This document shows positions 54,101 to 63,129 of a stretch of DNA of 64,000 nt, piece by piece (position 1 is the first letter of the stretch; every line of letters begins with the position of its first letter). Under the pieces are notes generated by a model that did not search any database, was not told where the DNA came from, and saw nothing but the letters and a program-made list of their open reading frames with translations. The DNA lies in the NCBI GenBank assembly GCA_004172935.1, contig SDZD01000001.1, positions 186,001-250,000 of the forward strand, read 5' to 3'. Both the position numbers and the translations under genes were made by a program. The stretch is from a bacterium (lineage in GTDB: Bacteria; Armatimonadota; Abditibacteriia; Abditibacteriales; Abditibacteriaceae).

Positions 54101-57100
54101 TTAGTGCGCTCCTCCATGTGCTGGGGTGCCTTCTTTAGCGGCGCCCGCTTCGTGCGAAGCGCCTGCGTGTTCGCCGCCACCATGTTCTCCGCCTTCGCCA
54201 TGACCTTCTTCAACTTCGCCTTCGAGGGTGGCTGGTTTCTGGTCGGGGATGTCTGCGAGAGCAGGGTTTGGGTTTTTAAAGCGCGCCATGTACGTCACGC
54301 GCGGCATTGTGTTGTATTCGGTCAGGATGCCGAAGGTGAACGGACCACGCTTCAGGTTGGAAACCTTGGCGTTAGGATCGTTGATGTCACCGAACGACAG
54401 AGCATCGGTCGGGCAGGACTGCTGACACGCAACCACGATTTCGCCGTCGCGCACGTCGCGGTTGCCTTCTTTGGTGGCTTGCCACTTGGCCGCGTTGACG
54501 CGCTGCACACAGAAGGTGCATTTTTCCATCACACCACGAGAGCGAACCGTCACATTCGGGTTCGCCATCAATTCGATGACGGGCGTCTGCTGGTCGGAGT
54601 ACTGCAAGAAGTTGAAGCGGCGCACTTTGTACGGGCAGTTGTTCTCGCAGTATTTGGTGCCGACGCAACGGTTATAAACCTGCTCGTTGATTCCTTCGGG
54701 CGAGTTCATTGTCGCGTTGAACGGACAAACCGGAGCGCACGGCGCTTTTTCGCAGTGCTGGCAGTACATCGGCTCGAAATAGGTCTCTGGATTTTCGTAA
54801 GACCCACGATAGTAGGTGTCGATACGCATCCAGTGCATTTCGCGCCCCATGAGAACCTGGTCTTTACCGACCGTCGCCGAGTTGTTTTCGCTCTGGCAGG
54901 CGATAACGCAAGCGTTGCAACCGATACACGATTGCAAGTCCACGCTCATTCCCCATTGCTGAGTAACGTGGTTGCGCTTTTCCTTAGCCGCTTGCGCCTC
55001 GGCATCGCGTTCGACGGAAGCATCGCGATAAGGCGTGAGAGCTAGATAGTCGGAATCGCGCGGGTAGAACGAGGGGTTGCCTTCCAGTTCACGGTTGGCT
55101 TGCAAACGATCTGCGCCGTGAGCCACTTTGGCAACGGCTGCGCGGATTTCGGGTGGGTTAAGCGGATAGGCCAGAGGAACGCCGATTTTATCGTGAATCG
55201 ATGTCGGCAGTTTTCCGGCTTTGAATTCTTCGAATGTACCAACGCGGATAACGTCTCGTCCCTGAGTGCCGTCCATATCCAACTCGGCGGTGTCAGGCGT
55301 GAGAACGTTGTTGATGAGCTTGGTCTTGGCGTCGTTTGAATACATCCAAGTGCCATCCTGCCACGTTGTCTCTTTACCCTTGGGCGCAATCAGGTTGTGC
55401 TGCGTCATGGTGGCGATTCTGTAAATGCCACCAGTCGGCTTGATGTTTTTAACATCGGTTGCAACAAACCAACTGCCATCAGCGGGGCGGACAAGGTTGG
55501 CGTTAAAGCCAGTGCCCGTACCGATTTTGCCGGTTTGGCGACGACCATAGCCGAGGTGAAGAGTTATCACGTTATCGGGTTGGCCGGGCAGCATATAGAT
55601 AGCGCCAGTAACGCTCTGCCCGTTCAGGGTGAGAGTCACTTCTTGGTCGGTGTTCCACTTATTCTCGTGCGCCGTGTTCGGCGAAACGAAGAATGCGTTG
55701 TCCCAGGTGATGCGCGAGTAGGCTTTGGGAAGCTCCTGCAACCAAGCGTTGTTGTTGAAACGGCCATCCCACAGAGTTGGGTCGGGGCGGAAGTTGACTT
55801 CCAGACCGCTTGCAACTGGCGTAACTGCAGGCAAGGTGAGAGGCTGCAAAGCAACACCCGTGACTTGGGCTTGCGTACCGTCGATCAAACCTTGGTGAAC
55901 GATGCGCTGCCATTGGCGGTCGAATGCCAAATTCGTCTGGCCTTCCTGCAGGCGAGTCGCGGGGGTGCGAGTCAATTGCTGCTGGTAGTAGCCACGAATG
56001 ATGTCGTAGTCCGAAACGTTCTGGCGGCCCAACATGGCGGAGAACAGTTCGTTCGGGGTACGCGCGGACTCGTACAAAGGCTGGATAATCGGCTGGATGA
56101 TGGAAACCGTGCCATCAATAGCACGGGCATCGCCCCACGATTCCAAATAATGAGCCATCGGAACGTGCCAATCGCACAGCACCGAAGTCTCATCCTTGTA
56201 TGGTCCCATGTGGAACTTGAGCGGCACTTTCGCAAACGCCTTCTCGAAGCCCAAAGCCAATGGAGTGGTGTAAGCCGGGTTGGTGTCGATAACAATCGCC
56301 GTGGTAACGCGGTTAGCGTTCATATCGGCGATGAGTTCGCGCAAGCCCGTCTCGTGCCGAACGGGGTTGCCCTCAATAGGATCGTGGTAGGAAACCGCGC
56401 TGGTTGCACCAACCGAACCGAGGGTCGAGTTGATGGCGTGAGCGAGGGCGTGAACCGCCGCTGGCTGGTGCGCACCCGCGCAAACCAGAGCGCGTCCACG
56501 CTTCGATTTCAGGTCATCGGCGATAACCGTGATCCATTTCTGCGTGTTGGCGTCAACTTCGCCAGTAACTCCCGCAACGCCAACAGCTGCTGCTAATGCG
56601 CGAGCAATGCCATCGACTTGAGCGGCTTTAACCGGGAAACGGTGGTCGGCCTGAGCGCCTGTCGTTGTTGGAGTGGACTCGACAACATACAAGCGGTTCA
56701 TGGTGGCCGATGCCGCGTCTTTGGCCTTGCCTGTTTCGTCGGTCATGCGACGCCCGGAGATGAACTCGCGAGCGTGAGCGATGTGGCCTGGTTCTTCAAG
56801 CAAGAAGTCGCAGTCGAGCGAAACGATAACGTCGGCGCGGTCGAAGTGGTAAAGCGTGTGAACGTCTTTGCCATATGCTGCCAATGCACCCAAACGCACA
56901 TTGTCGCGGTTAATGGCTTCGTACGAAACCCACTTCATCTCCGGCAGCGCGGCTTTCATTTCCGCGATCAGCGACAGAGTGGAAGGCGATGTGATGGTGC
57001 CCGTCAACAACGCCAGGCCAGCCCCCTTAGTAGCACGCGCTTTCTGGAACTCGGTGTTGAGGACGCCTGCCAAGTCGCTCCAACTGGAGGTGCTACCCGC

Positions 57101-57622
57101 AAGCCGAATATCGGTCGAGCGGTCGGGGTCGTACATATCGAGAATCGACGCTTGCGCCCACGCATCGGTACGTCCGCGCGAGACGGGGTGATCGGGGTTG
57201 CCTTCGACTTTGGTGGGACGCCCCTCGCTGGCTTCGGCGAGCAGACCCAGCGCATAGCCCATGAATGGCATCGCCGTCGCGTAATAAAGCGGAATGCCCG
57301 CGACCGTTTCTTCGGGCGCCTTCACGTAAGGAACAATTTTTTCCTGCGGCTGGAAAGCGCATCCCGAAAGACCGGCGAGTGCCAGGGCGGCGCCCATCAG
57401 CTTCACGAAGTCGCGGCGTGGCAGCGGTGCCCAATCGCGCGGCGCAATGGGGAACTCGCGGCGCAGCATTTCGGGAAAATCAGGATCGCCCGCGACTTCT
57501 TCCAACGAGCGCCAGTACTCCTGGCCGCGCTTGGAGGCCAGCTTTTCGCGCACTTTTTGAACGTCGAGCTGCTTTTCTTCGAGTGGTTTTCCGCTGTTAT
57601 CGGAAATCTGAATCAAGTTCAT
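54101..57622 (-). CDS. actB: Alternative complex III subunit ActB, Tat-exported molybdopterin-like/iron-sulfur protein
   Basis: A 1173-residue subunit. The ATG at 57622 gives a Tat-type motif RRDFVKLMG at 69-77 inside a long N-terminus, as in TAT-variant-translocated oxidoreductases. The first 700 residues resemble the molybdopterin oxidoreductase fold but probably hold no molybdenum in this complex. The last 300 residues carry the iron-sulfur clusters: CIGCNACVIACQSEN, CQHCEKAPCAPVCPFN, CVGTKYCENNCPYKVRR, and CTFCVQR with CQQSCPTDAL. Start codon context is weak; a longer frame from 57697 exists. It follows actA by 86 bp. Confidence 0.94.
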   Translation of the reverse strand: MNLIQISDNSGKPLEEKQLDVQKVREKLASKRGQEYWRSLEEVAGDPDFPEMLRREFPIAPRDWAPLPRRDFVKLMGAALALAGLSGCAFQPQEKIVPYVKAPEETVAGIPLYYATAMPFMGYALGLLAEASEGRPTKVEGNPDHPVSRGRTDAWAQASILDMYDPDRSTDIRLAGSTSSWSDLAGVLNTEFQKARATKGAGLALLTGTITSPSTLSLIAEMKAALPEMKWVSYEAINRDNVRLGALAAYGKDVHTLYHFDRADVIVSLDCDFLLEEPGHIAHAREFISGRRMTDETGKAKDAASATMNRLYVVESTPTTTGAQADHRFPVKAAQVDGIARALAAAVGVAGVTGEVDANTQKWITVIADDLKSKRGRALVCAGAHQPAAVHALAHAINSTLGSVGATSAVSYHDPIEGNPVRHETGLRELIADMNANRVTTAIVIDTNPAYTTPLALGFEKAFAKVPLKFHMGPYKDETSVLCDWHVPMAHYLESWGDARAIDGTVSIIQPIIQPLYESARTPNELFSAMLGRQNVSDYDIIRGYYQQQLTRTPATRLQEGQTNLAFDRQWQRIVHQGLIDGTQAQVTGVALQPLTLPAVTPVASGLEVNFRPDPTLWDGRFNNNAWLQELPKAYSRITWDNAFFVSPNTAHENKWNTDQEVTLTLNGQSVTGAIYMLPGQPDNVITLHLGYGRRQTGKIGTGTGFNANLVRPADGSWFVATDVKNIKPTGGIYRIATMTQHNLIAPKGKETTWQDGTWMYSNDAKTKLINNVLTPDTAELDMDGTQGRDVIRVGTFEEFKAGKLPTSIHDKIGVPLAYPLNPPEIRAAVAKVAHGADRLQANRELEGNPSFYPRDSDYLALTPYRDASVERDAEAQAAKEKRNHVTQQWGMSVDLQSCIGCNACVIACQSENNSATVGKDQVLMGREMHWMRIDTYYRGSYENPETYFEPMYCQHCEKAPCAPVCPFNATMNSPEGINEQVYNRCVGTKYCENNCPYKVRRFNFLQYSDQQTPVIELMANPNVTVRSRGVMEKCTFCVQRVNAAKWQATKEGNRDVRDGEIVVACQQSCPTDALSFGDINDPNAKVSNLKRGPFTFGILTEYNTMPRVTYMARFKNPNPALADIPDQKPATLEGEVEEGHGEGGEHGGGEHAGASHEAGAAKEGTPAHGGAH

Positions 57623-57708
57623 TTGGACAAGGTTGGTTTCGGTGGTTGGGTGGTCAGGTTGGTTGTCAGAGTGGCGAACCACGGGGCAACCAAACAACCG
57701 AGCAACCT

Positions 57709-58398
57709 TTAGTGGTGGCAGGTGTAGCAGTCGGTCAGATAACGCTCGTGCGCGATCTTGTAGTTTTTGACCAGTTTTCGGCCCAGCTCAATTTGAGTGA
57801 AGGGCTTGCCGGTATCGGGGTTGACACCAGCGTCCGAAGCTTTCCAGCCCATCGTCCACACCGCTTCCTTGGGTCGCAAGAATTTTTCGGGGTGACGGTG
57901 GCAATCCAAGCACCATTGCATCGACATGGTGTGAACCTTCATCGCAAGCGGCGCTTGATCGATTCGACCGTGACATGTTTCGCAACCGACGCCCTTGTTA
58001 ACGTGCGTCGAGTGGTTGAAGAACACGAAGTCCGGCAAGTCGTGGACACGGTTCCAGTTGATGGGCTGACCCGATATGTAGCTGGCGCGAACAGGCGCCA
58101 GTTCCGGTGAGTCAGACCAAATCTGGGAGTGACACGACATACAGGTATGCGTATCGGGCATACCCGCTGAAGTCGATTTCTCTACAGCCGTATGGCAGTA
58201 GCGGCAGTCGATGCCGTCGTCCAGCACATGGTGCTTGTGAGAGAACTGCACCGGCTGTTCGATGGGTTTATAGACCTGATAGCCATAGGTCATGTTGATG
58301 GCATACCCGACCCCGATGAGGCCTGGAATACCCAGAACGCCGCTCACAATTGACACTTTAGCAATCGTGTTGCTCGACGGATGAAACAGTTGCGCCAT
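57709..58398 (-). CDS. actA: Alternative complex III pentaheme cytochrome c ActA
   Basis: A 229-residue membrane-anchored cytochrome. After an N-terminal helix (about 14-35) there are exactly five heme motifs, CRYCH, CMSCH, CETCH, CLDCH and CYTCH, at 65, 86, 139, 163 and 224; the last ends one residue from the C-terminus. Extra His residues (FSHKHH, FNHSTH) can act as axial ligands. It conducts electrons from ActB to the periplasmic side. It is the first structural gene of the complex, 19 bp behind ctaAB. Confidence 0.95.
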   Translation of the reverse strand: MAQLFHPSSNTIAKVSIVSGVLGIPGLIGVGYAINMTYGYQVYKPIEQPVQFSHKHHVLDDGIDCRYCHTAVEKSTSAGMPDTHTCMSCHSQIWSDSPELAPVRASYISGQPINWNRVHDLPDFVFFNHSTHVNKGVGCETCHGRIDQAPLAMKVHTMSMQWCLDCHRHPEKFLRPKEAVWTMGWKASDAGVNPDTGKPFTQIELGRKLVKNYKIAHERYLTDCYTCHH

Positions 58399-58417
58399 GT
58401 AACAGCAATACCTTTCT

Positions 58418-60445
58418 TTAAGACAACGCCTGCGGTTTAGAAACTAGCGATCCAAACCATCTTAACACGATGTCCAGATGTTTCGGGAACTTCAAGAAGT
58501 AGAAGACCGCCGACACACTGAACACAATGAGAAATTCTATCCAGCGCCCCGATTGGTCAATAGCCAACGCGAGGAACAGCAATGCCAGATAGATCATCGA
58601 ATAATGAAATAACGACGATGCGCGGGGCCGATCAATTTGTTGATAGAGCCGTACGCACCCCCGAACTAACGCCAAATTTAGCCCCAAAACGACAAGGCCA
58701 TATCCAGGACCTGCGCCCATGAACAGCGGCGCAAACGAACACGCGATAGTCACAATCGCATACAACCCGATTTGTGACACCGTATAACGGTCGCCTTTAA
58801 CGACAGGCAACATGGGAACACCTGCTTTGGCATAGTCATCTTTAATAAGAATCGCCAAAGCCCAGAAGTGAACTGGTGTCCACACAAACACGAGGGCAAA
58901 CGTCACCCACGCCAATAAGGAGAGTTCTCCCGACGCCGCTGCAAAGCCAACCAGAGGAGGAAATGCCCCTGCTGCGCCGCCAATTACGATATTGCTCCAC
59001 GTATGCCGTTTCAACAATAGCGTATAAACGTTGACATATACGACCAGTCCCGCCAAGGCCAAAGTAGCCGCTAATAGGTTGGAACTGCCCCATAAAATCC
59101 CAAATGAAAACGCCTCCAACGCAAAAGCGAACCAAAGCGCAGTGCGAGGATGTACCTTTTCCGTGACGGTCGGGCGCGAAGCCGTGCGTTCCATACGCAC
59201 GTCCAAGTCGCGTTCGCACACCATATTGATGGCATTCGAGGCTCCAGCCGCCGCATAAAGTCCGGCTCCCGTCGCAACCAGAAGCCACAAACCCTGCAAG
59301 AATGATTGGCCCGGCCAGCCCCCAGCCGCTATGAACACTCCCGTCAGGGTGGTGAACAAAAGCAGGGAAATCACACGGGGTTTGGTAAGCGCCACAAAGT
59401 CTTTGAGCGCAGGTTTAGCTCCGGCCAACACGGCATGAGGGATGTGCTCGGTTTCGACCTGACGCACGCCCTCGGCCAACGCCGCCGCACTCAAAAGCAC
59501 GAGAACGAGCCACAAAACGTCGGCACCAAGGTTATGCAACACCTGCATCCAGATGGGCGCAAGCAAACCGACGTTGAAGAGGCCAATCACCATTTGCAAG
59601 CCCAGCGCAAACCAAACGCCGAGAGTGAAGCGGCGAGTTTGAGGCGAAGGACGCAAATGATTGAGCAAGCCCGCCGCGAGGCACAGCACCATCACAACAA
59701 CAACCGCTGTGTATGGGTGCATGGGGCGCGCCTTCATCACGGTGTTAGCCGTGGGCAGAATGGCCTTCTGCATCACTTCGAGGTGATTTTCTGGCGGATA
59801 AAGCGTATCGCCCAACGCCGAAACAGACCCCGTAACCGATAAACCGAGCGTGGCCAGCAAAGCGATAGCCGCCAATCCCAGCATTGGGCCTTGCCCGCGC
59901 AACTTCAATGGGCGGTTAGTCGCCCACCAAGCCGTCAGCGCAAAAGAGGCCGCGAGAAGCAGGGTATTGACCTGATGCCCAGCGAACCACTGCAAGCGTT
60001 CGGGTGCTTGCGAATAAGCAACCAGCCCAAGGTTGACGAGTTTTTTTCCGACCCACGATTCAACGAGCGTGAAAAAGAGCGCTGCCATCACGGCAAAGCG
60101 AACCGGGTGGCGACGTGGAAACGCACGAAACGCCCACACGATTTGAGCCAGTAGCAGAACGCCGAGCAACATCGTCGAGGCGCGGTGCGCGTATTCGATG
60201 AACGTTTTCACGTGTGCCCCCGACTTTACGGTGAAGGCACCGCCGCACGAAGGCCAGTCCACGCCGCACCCATCGCCCGAACCCGACGCACGCAGATACA
60301 CGCCCCATAAAATGACGAGGACGGTATAAGCCACCAAGAACCAACCATAGCGCGCGAAACGTTGCTGCGATTTAGTGGGCACCGGGTTGTCGAATTCAGC
60401 GTGCGCCTGAACAGCTTGGGGCGAACGCGAAGCGAATAGGGACAT
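58418..60445 (-). CDS. ctaAB: Fused heme A synthase / heme O synthase (CtaA-CtaB)
   Basis: A 675-residue membrane protein joining two enzymes. Residues 1-310 are CtaA (WGVYLRASGSGDGCGVDWPS, then EYAHRASTMLLG and FAGHQVNTLLL hold the heme ligands), which turns heme O into heme A. Residues 345-660 are CtaB (AINMVCERDLDVRMERTASRP with the two Asp clusters for the farnesyl diphosphate magnesium), which makes heme O from heme B. A linker with KPALKDFVALTKPRVISLL joins them. Fused forms are also known in Thermus. It heads the cluster and supplies heme A to the oxidase encoded downstream. Confidence 0.95.
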   Translation of the reverse strand: MSLFASRSPQAVQAHAEFDNPVPTKSQQRFARYGWFLVAYTVLVILWGVYLRASGSGDGCGVDWPSCGGAFTVKSGAHVKTFIEYAHRASTMLLGVLLLAQIVWAFRAFPRRHPVRFAVMAALFFTLVESWVGKKLVNLGLVAYSQAPERLQWFAGHQVNTLLLAASFALTAWWATNRPLKLRGQGPMLGLAAIALLATLGLSVTGSVSALGDTLYPPENHLEVMQKAILPTANTVMKARPMHPYTAVVVVMVLCLAAGLLNHLRPSPQTRRFTLGVWFALGLQMVIGLFNVGLLAPIWMQVLHNLGADVLWLVLVLLSAAALAEGVRQVETEHIPHAVLAGAKPALKDFVALTKPRVISLLLFTTLTGVFIAAGGWPGQSFLQGLWLLVATGAGLYAAAGASNAINMVCERDLDVRMERTASRPTVTEKVHPRTALWFAFALEAFSFGILWGSSNLLAATLALAGLVVYVNVYTLLLKRHTWSNIVIGGAAGAFPPLVGFAAASGELSLLAWVTFALVFVWTPVHFWALAILIKDDYAKAGVPMLPVVKGDRYTVSQIGLYAIVTIACSFAPLFMGAGPGYGLVVLGLNLALVRGCVRLYQQIDRPRASSLFHYSMIYLALLFLALAIDQSGRWIEFLIVFSVSAVFYFLKFPKHLDIVLRWFGSLVSKPQALS

Positions 60446-60693
60446 AAGAAAATGTTTCGGTTGCTCTCCGCAGAGACACTGCGGGGAGATTGTCGGGAAC
60501 TGAGGGCAGTTTAGGCGCTTCGACTAACTCCCAAATATACGATTTCTAATCTATTGCATAAAGGTCGGAATTGGCGATTGCTCATTACACCAGTTCATTC
60601 CAGACCATAATAGGCGCCTAAACCACCGATCAACACATTCGCAAAGTTACAATAAGCTTGCTCTATAAGGCAAGTTTTGAAGGTAAATCCCCT
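60446..60693. promoter_or_regulatory. Divergent promoter region of ctaAB and the SRPBCC gene
   Basis: A 248-bp spacer. TATATT on the minus strand (complement of about 60533-60538) could be the -10 for ctaAB, with only a weak -35. TTTAGGCGC at 60510-60518 faces GCGCCTAAA at 60614-60622. The latter belongs to the palindrome TAGGCGCCTA (60611-60620), which is shared with the RND promoter. Confidence 0.4.
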
Positions 60694-61149
60694 ATGAAAC
60701 GTATCGAACTCGAAAGCCTAATCAATGCTCCCATCGAGCAGTGTTTTGATGCTGCGCGCGACATCGGTTTGCACGTTCGACTGGCGAGCCGGACACGCGA
60801 ACGGGCCATCGCGGGGCGAGTGAAGGGCTTAATCGGCCCCGGTGAGTGGGTCACGTTCTCTGCCGTTCATTTCGGGATTCGGCTGCAACTTACGGCACAT
60901 ATCGCCGAATTTAATGCCCCACACCTGTTCGCCGACGAACAAATACGCGGCCCCTTCGCGTATTTGAAGCACACCCACATCTTTGAGGCACATTCCGTTC
61001 ATCAAACCTTGATGCGCGATGTCATAGAATTCAGGGCACCTTTTGGAATTTTCGGACGCATGGCCGAACCCGTGGTCGCGTGGCACTTGCGCCGCTTCCT
61101 GAAACAACGCGCGCAGGGAATGAACAAGTTTTTAACGACCAACCAGTAA
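60694..61149 (+). CDS. SRPBCC (START-like) cyclase/dehydrase family protein
   Basis: A 151-residue soluble protein with a helix-grip fold: ELESLINAPIEQCFDAARDI, then GEWVTFSAVHFGIRLQLTAH, LFADEQIRGPFAYLKHTHIF and the C-terminal long helix VVAWHLRRFLKQRAQGMNKF. Family members bind hydrophobic ligands or cyclise polyketides; many bacterial ones are cell-division or lipid-related of unknown role. The ATG at 60694 follows AAGGT; a longer frame is possible. Divergent from the respiratory cluster, single gene. Confidence 0.85.
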   Translation: MKRIELESLINAPIEQCFDAARDIGLHVRLASRTRERAIAGRVKGLIGPGEWVTFSAVHFGIRLQLTAHIAEFNAPHLFADEQIRGPFAYLKHTHIFEAHSVHQTLMRDVIEFRAPFGIFGRMAEPVVAWHLRRFLKQRAQGMNKFLTTNQ

Positions 61150-61263
61150 CTTACCCCTCCCCTACCCTTTCGGCCTTCCATTTATGCGGACTGCTGTCGG
61201 CGACTGGTCTCATAATGGCAACCTTGAGAATCTCCCTATAAAAATTTCGTTACACCCCTTGCA

Positions 61264-61286
61264 TTTAATTAACACCGTTAATTAAA
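61264..61286. promoter_or_regulatory. Perfect palindromic operator in the tetR promoter
   Basis: TTTAATTAAC-ACC-GTTAATTAAA: 10-bp perfect arms with a 3-nt spacer. It overlaps a promoter with TTGCAT at 61259-61264 and TAAAAT at 61283-61288 (18-nt spacing). Transcription would begin only about 7 nt before the tetR ATG. Autorepression by the TetR protein is the simple reading. Confidence 0.75.
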
Positions 61287-61301
61287 ATAAGATGCAACGC
61301 A

Positions 61302-61988
61302 ATGGGAACATCATCAACGCCATCACGCTCGACCCGCCCCCGTGAGAAGTCACGTTCGCGGGATAACGCCGAAAAACAGGAACTGCGCGCCTCTATTTTA
61401 CGCGCTGCGTCCGAAGAATTTTTAGGGCATGGCTACGAAGGCTTCTCGTTGCGCCGCGTCGCGGAGCGCGTCGGCTACACCCCGACAACCATCTATCTTT
61501 ATTTTCGCGATAAAGACGAACTGCTGTTTGAGACGGCGCGCGATGGCTTCGTTGCCTTCGATGCCACCATTCAAGCAGCCGCAACTCAGTCCGACCCGCG
61601 CGAACGTTTGCGCGCGCTGGGTCGAGCTTACTTCGAATTTGGGGTGAACAACGCTGCGCATTATCGGCTGATGTTCATGCAACGCGCCGACTTCCTGCTG
61701 CCTCGGTTGGTTGGCACTGCTGCCAGTGAAGAACTCCATGCCGCTGCCCTGCTCGACCCCGATTCGGCTCACCGCGTCATCGCCCAAGACCTTTTAGTAG
61801 GAGCTGTGCGCGATGGCATTGAGGCGGGCCTATTTCGCGCTGGGGAACCTATCGCCAAAGCCGACGCGCTGTGGGCGGGTATTCATGGCCTCACCGCTCT
61901 GGCGCTCAGTCCGCTGATGTCGCCCGAACACGCCCGCTCCGTCGCCGACGAACTGCTCGACACCCTTATCCGAGGGCTGGAGCCATAA
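61302..61988 (+). CDS. TetR family transcriptional regulator
   Basis: A 228-residue repressor-type protein. After a basic 25-residue N-terminal arm, the helix-turn-helix spans about 30-75 (ILRAASEEFLGHGYEGFSLRR, then VAERVGYTPTTIYLYFRDKD). The ligand domain from 80 onward resembles the WHG/TetR_C type (LGRAYFEFGVNNAAHYRLMF). A perfect palindrome lies at its promoter, and related half-palindromes precede two downstream small genes. Ligand unknown. Confidence 0.93.
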   Translation: MGTSSTPSRSTRPREKSRSRDNAEKQELRASILRAASEEFLGHGYEGFSLRRVAERVGYTPTTIYLYFRDKDELLFETARDGFVAFDATIQAAATQSDPRERLRALGRAYFEFGVNNAAHYRLMFMQRADFLLPRLVGTAASEELHAAALLDPDSAHRVIAQDLLVGAVRDGIEAGLFRAGEPIAKADALWAGIHGLTALALSPLMSPEHARSVADELLDTLIRGLEP

Positions 61989-62022
61989 AACAAACATTCA
62001 TGACAGAAGGGAGAGATCAACA

Positions 62023-62355
62023 ATGTCTTTTCAGTTTCACTACGCACCGCCGCCGGAAGAAATGGTTAGAAGCGGCCAAATAGCTACCTATGCTCTCTAC
62101 ACAGCCATGCTTGCGATTCCCAAAGTGTGGCTGGGCACGTTGATAAGCGGCCTGGGTTCAGGGCTTCTTGCTTTTCACGTACTGAGCCACGCCCAGGGCG
62201 AATTGGCCCTACTCTCGATGCTAATCGACCTACCAAGCGCAGTAGCCATTGGGGCACTCGCTGGAGGTCTGGCTTCTTTCATCAGCCAAACCATTTGGCG
62301 CCAATTGGTCAAACACGTCAGGCCAACAATTTCTTTGGAGAAGCGAGGCAGATAA
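62023..62355 (+). CDS. Small membrane protein, first of a tandem pair
   Basis: A 110-residue protein with GGGAGAG ribosome site upstream, 34 bp behind tetR. The N-terminus has YAPPPEEMVRSGQIATYALY. Two hydrophobic helices (about 38-56 and 68-92) with GLGSGLL and AIGALAGGLASFIS glycine patterns follow, and the tail is basic. About half of its residues, in the same order, recur in the next gene, so the two arose by duplication. No family was recognised. Probably in the tetR transcript. Confidence 0.75.
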   Translation: MSFQFHYAPPPEEMVRSGQIATYALYTAMLAIPKVWLGTLISGLGSGLLAFHVLSHAQGELALLSMLIDLPSAVAIGALAGGLASFISQTIWRQLVKHVRPTISLEKRGR

Positions 62356-62371
62356 TCTTTTTGCCTTCTGC

Positions 62372-62388
62372 TTAACACCATTATTTAA
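62372..62388. promoter_or_regulatory. Operator-like site upstream of tandem membrane gene 2
   Basis: TTAACACCATTATTTAA: the TTAAC-ACC half of the tetR palindrome is exact, the right half agrees in 7 of 9 positions. It ends 13 nt before the ATG and overlaps the AAGG ribosome site, so binding could affect transcription or simply reflect a shared leader. Confidence 0.45.
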
Positions 62389-62400
62389 GGACAAGCCGAT

Positions 62401-62742
62401 ATGTCTTTCAACTACACACCACCGCCCGAAGAGATTTCCAGAAACGGGCAAATGGCTCAATACGCTTTGTATGCGGCCATGCTTTTGATTCCCAAAGTAA
62501 GAGTAGGTGCATTGATAGCAGGGTTGGGTTCAGCCATTATTGCCTATCAGGTGGCGAGCCATGCGAAGGGAGATTTAGGGGGCCTATCAGCACTCATCAA
62601 CCCACCAGTAGCCGCAGTGTTTGGAGCGCTCATTGGTGGTCTGGCTTCCTTCATCAGCAAAACCGTTTTGCGCTTCTTACTGAAGGCTTTTAAATCACCA
62701 GCCACTCACGATAAGCAGGACGAAGAGGCACTGCCTAAATAA
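62401..62742 (+). CDS. Small membrane protein, second of a tandem pair
   Basis: A 113-residue paralogue of the preceding gene: YTPPPEEISRNGQMAQYALY, then AAMLLIPKVRVGALIAGLGS and AVFGALIGGLASFISKTVLR. Two helices and the short cytosolic ends are conserved, and an acidic C-terminal tail (HDKQDEEALPK) is added. The pair may form homo- or hetero-oligomers. AAGG lies 10 nt before the start. Function unknown. Confidence 0.75.
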   Translation: MSFNYTPPPEEISRNGQMAQYALYAAMLLIPKVRVGALIAGLGSAIIAYQVASHAKGDLGGLSALINPPVAAVFGALIGGLASFISKTVLRFLLKAFKSPATHDKQDEEALPK

Positions 62743-62796
62743 CGGGCTATGAGGCCGCCAATAATCGCTCAAGAGAAATTTGTTTGCGCCCTCTAC

Positions 62797-62813
62797 TTAA
62801 CACCAGTATTTAA
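62797..62813. promoter_or_regulatory. Operator-like site upstream of the third small membrane gene
   Basis: TTAACACCAGTATTTAA: identical to the 62372 site at 15 of 17 positions, with similar T-rich and C-rich flanks on the left. It ends 5 nt before the ATG at 62819. Confidence 0.42.
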
Positions 62814-62818
62814 TCACC

Positions 62819-63118
62819 ATGCCAACCATACCCGTGTGGATGCAAGTCGTCCTCAAAACCATTGTTGGGGCTTGTCTGGGAACCATCGTGGGCTTAGTAG
62901 CTGGAACAGGGCTGGGTTACCTATTCGCGGTTAACACACCCTACAACCCCAAATTAGGCAGTTCATGTTCTCAGTCGACGGGTATGGGCTTCGCCATCAT
63001 CGCCATAGTCGTTCTCGGAGGTTGCCTTGGTTTCGTTATTGGGACGCTGGCCACCCTCATCGTCAGCGTGTTCAAAGCACGCAAAAGAGCCTTGCAACAT
63101 CCGATCACCAATTTTTAG
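62819..63118 (+). CDS. Small two-helix membrane protein
   Basis: A 99-residue protein with two glycine-rich helices: KTIVGACLGTIVGLVAGTGL (about 12-31) and AIIAIVVLGGCLGFVIGTLA (about 60-79). A periplasmic or cytosolic loop between them has one Cys (GSSCSQSTG). The GxxxG-like spacing suggests close helix packing. It is not a clear paralogue of the previous pair. It ends 11 bp before the DUF2339 gene and shares its transcript by position. Confidence 0.7.
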   Translation: MPTIPVWMQVVLKTIVGACLGTIVGLVAGTGLGYLFAVNTPYNPKLGSSCSQSTGMGFAIIAIVVLGGCLGFVIGTLATLIVSVFKARKRALQHPITNF

Positions 63119-63129
63119 GAATAGCCATC

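Noticed and set aside
55397..57712. Plus-strand frames of 399 and 364 codons opposite actB
   Set aside because: They lie wholly antisense to actB, which has Tat and iron-sulfur motifs; no domain is visible in the antisense frames.
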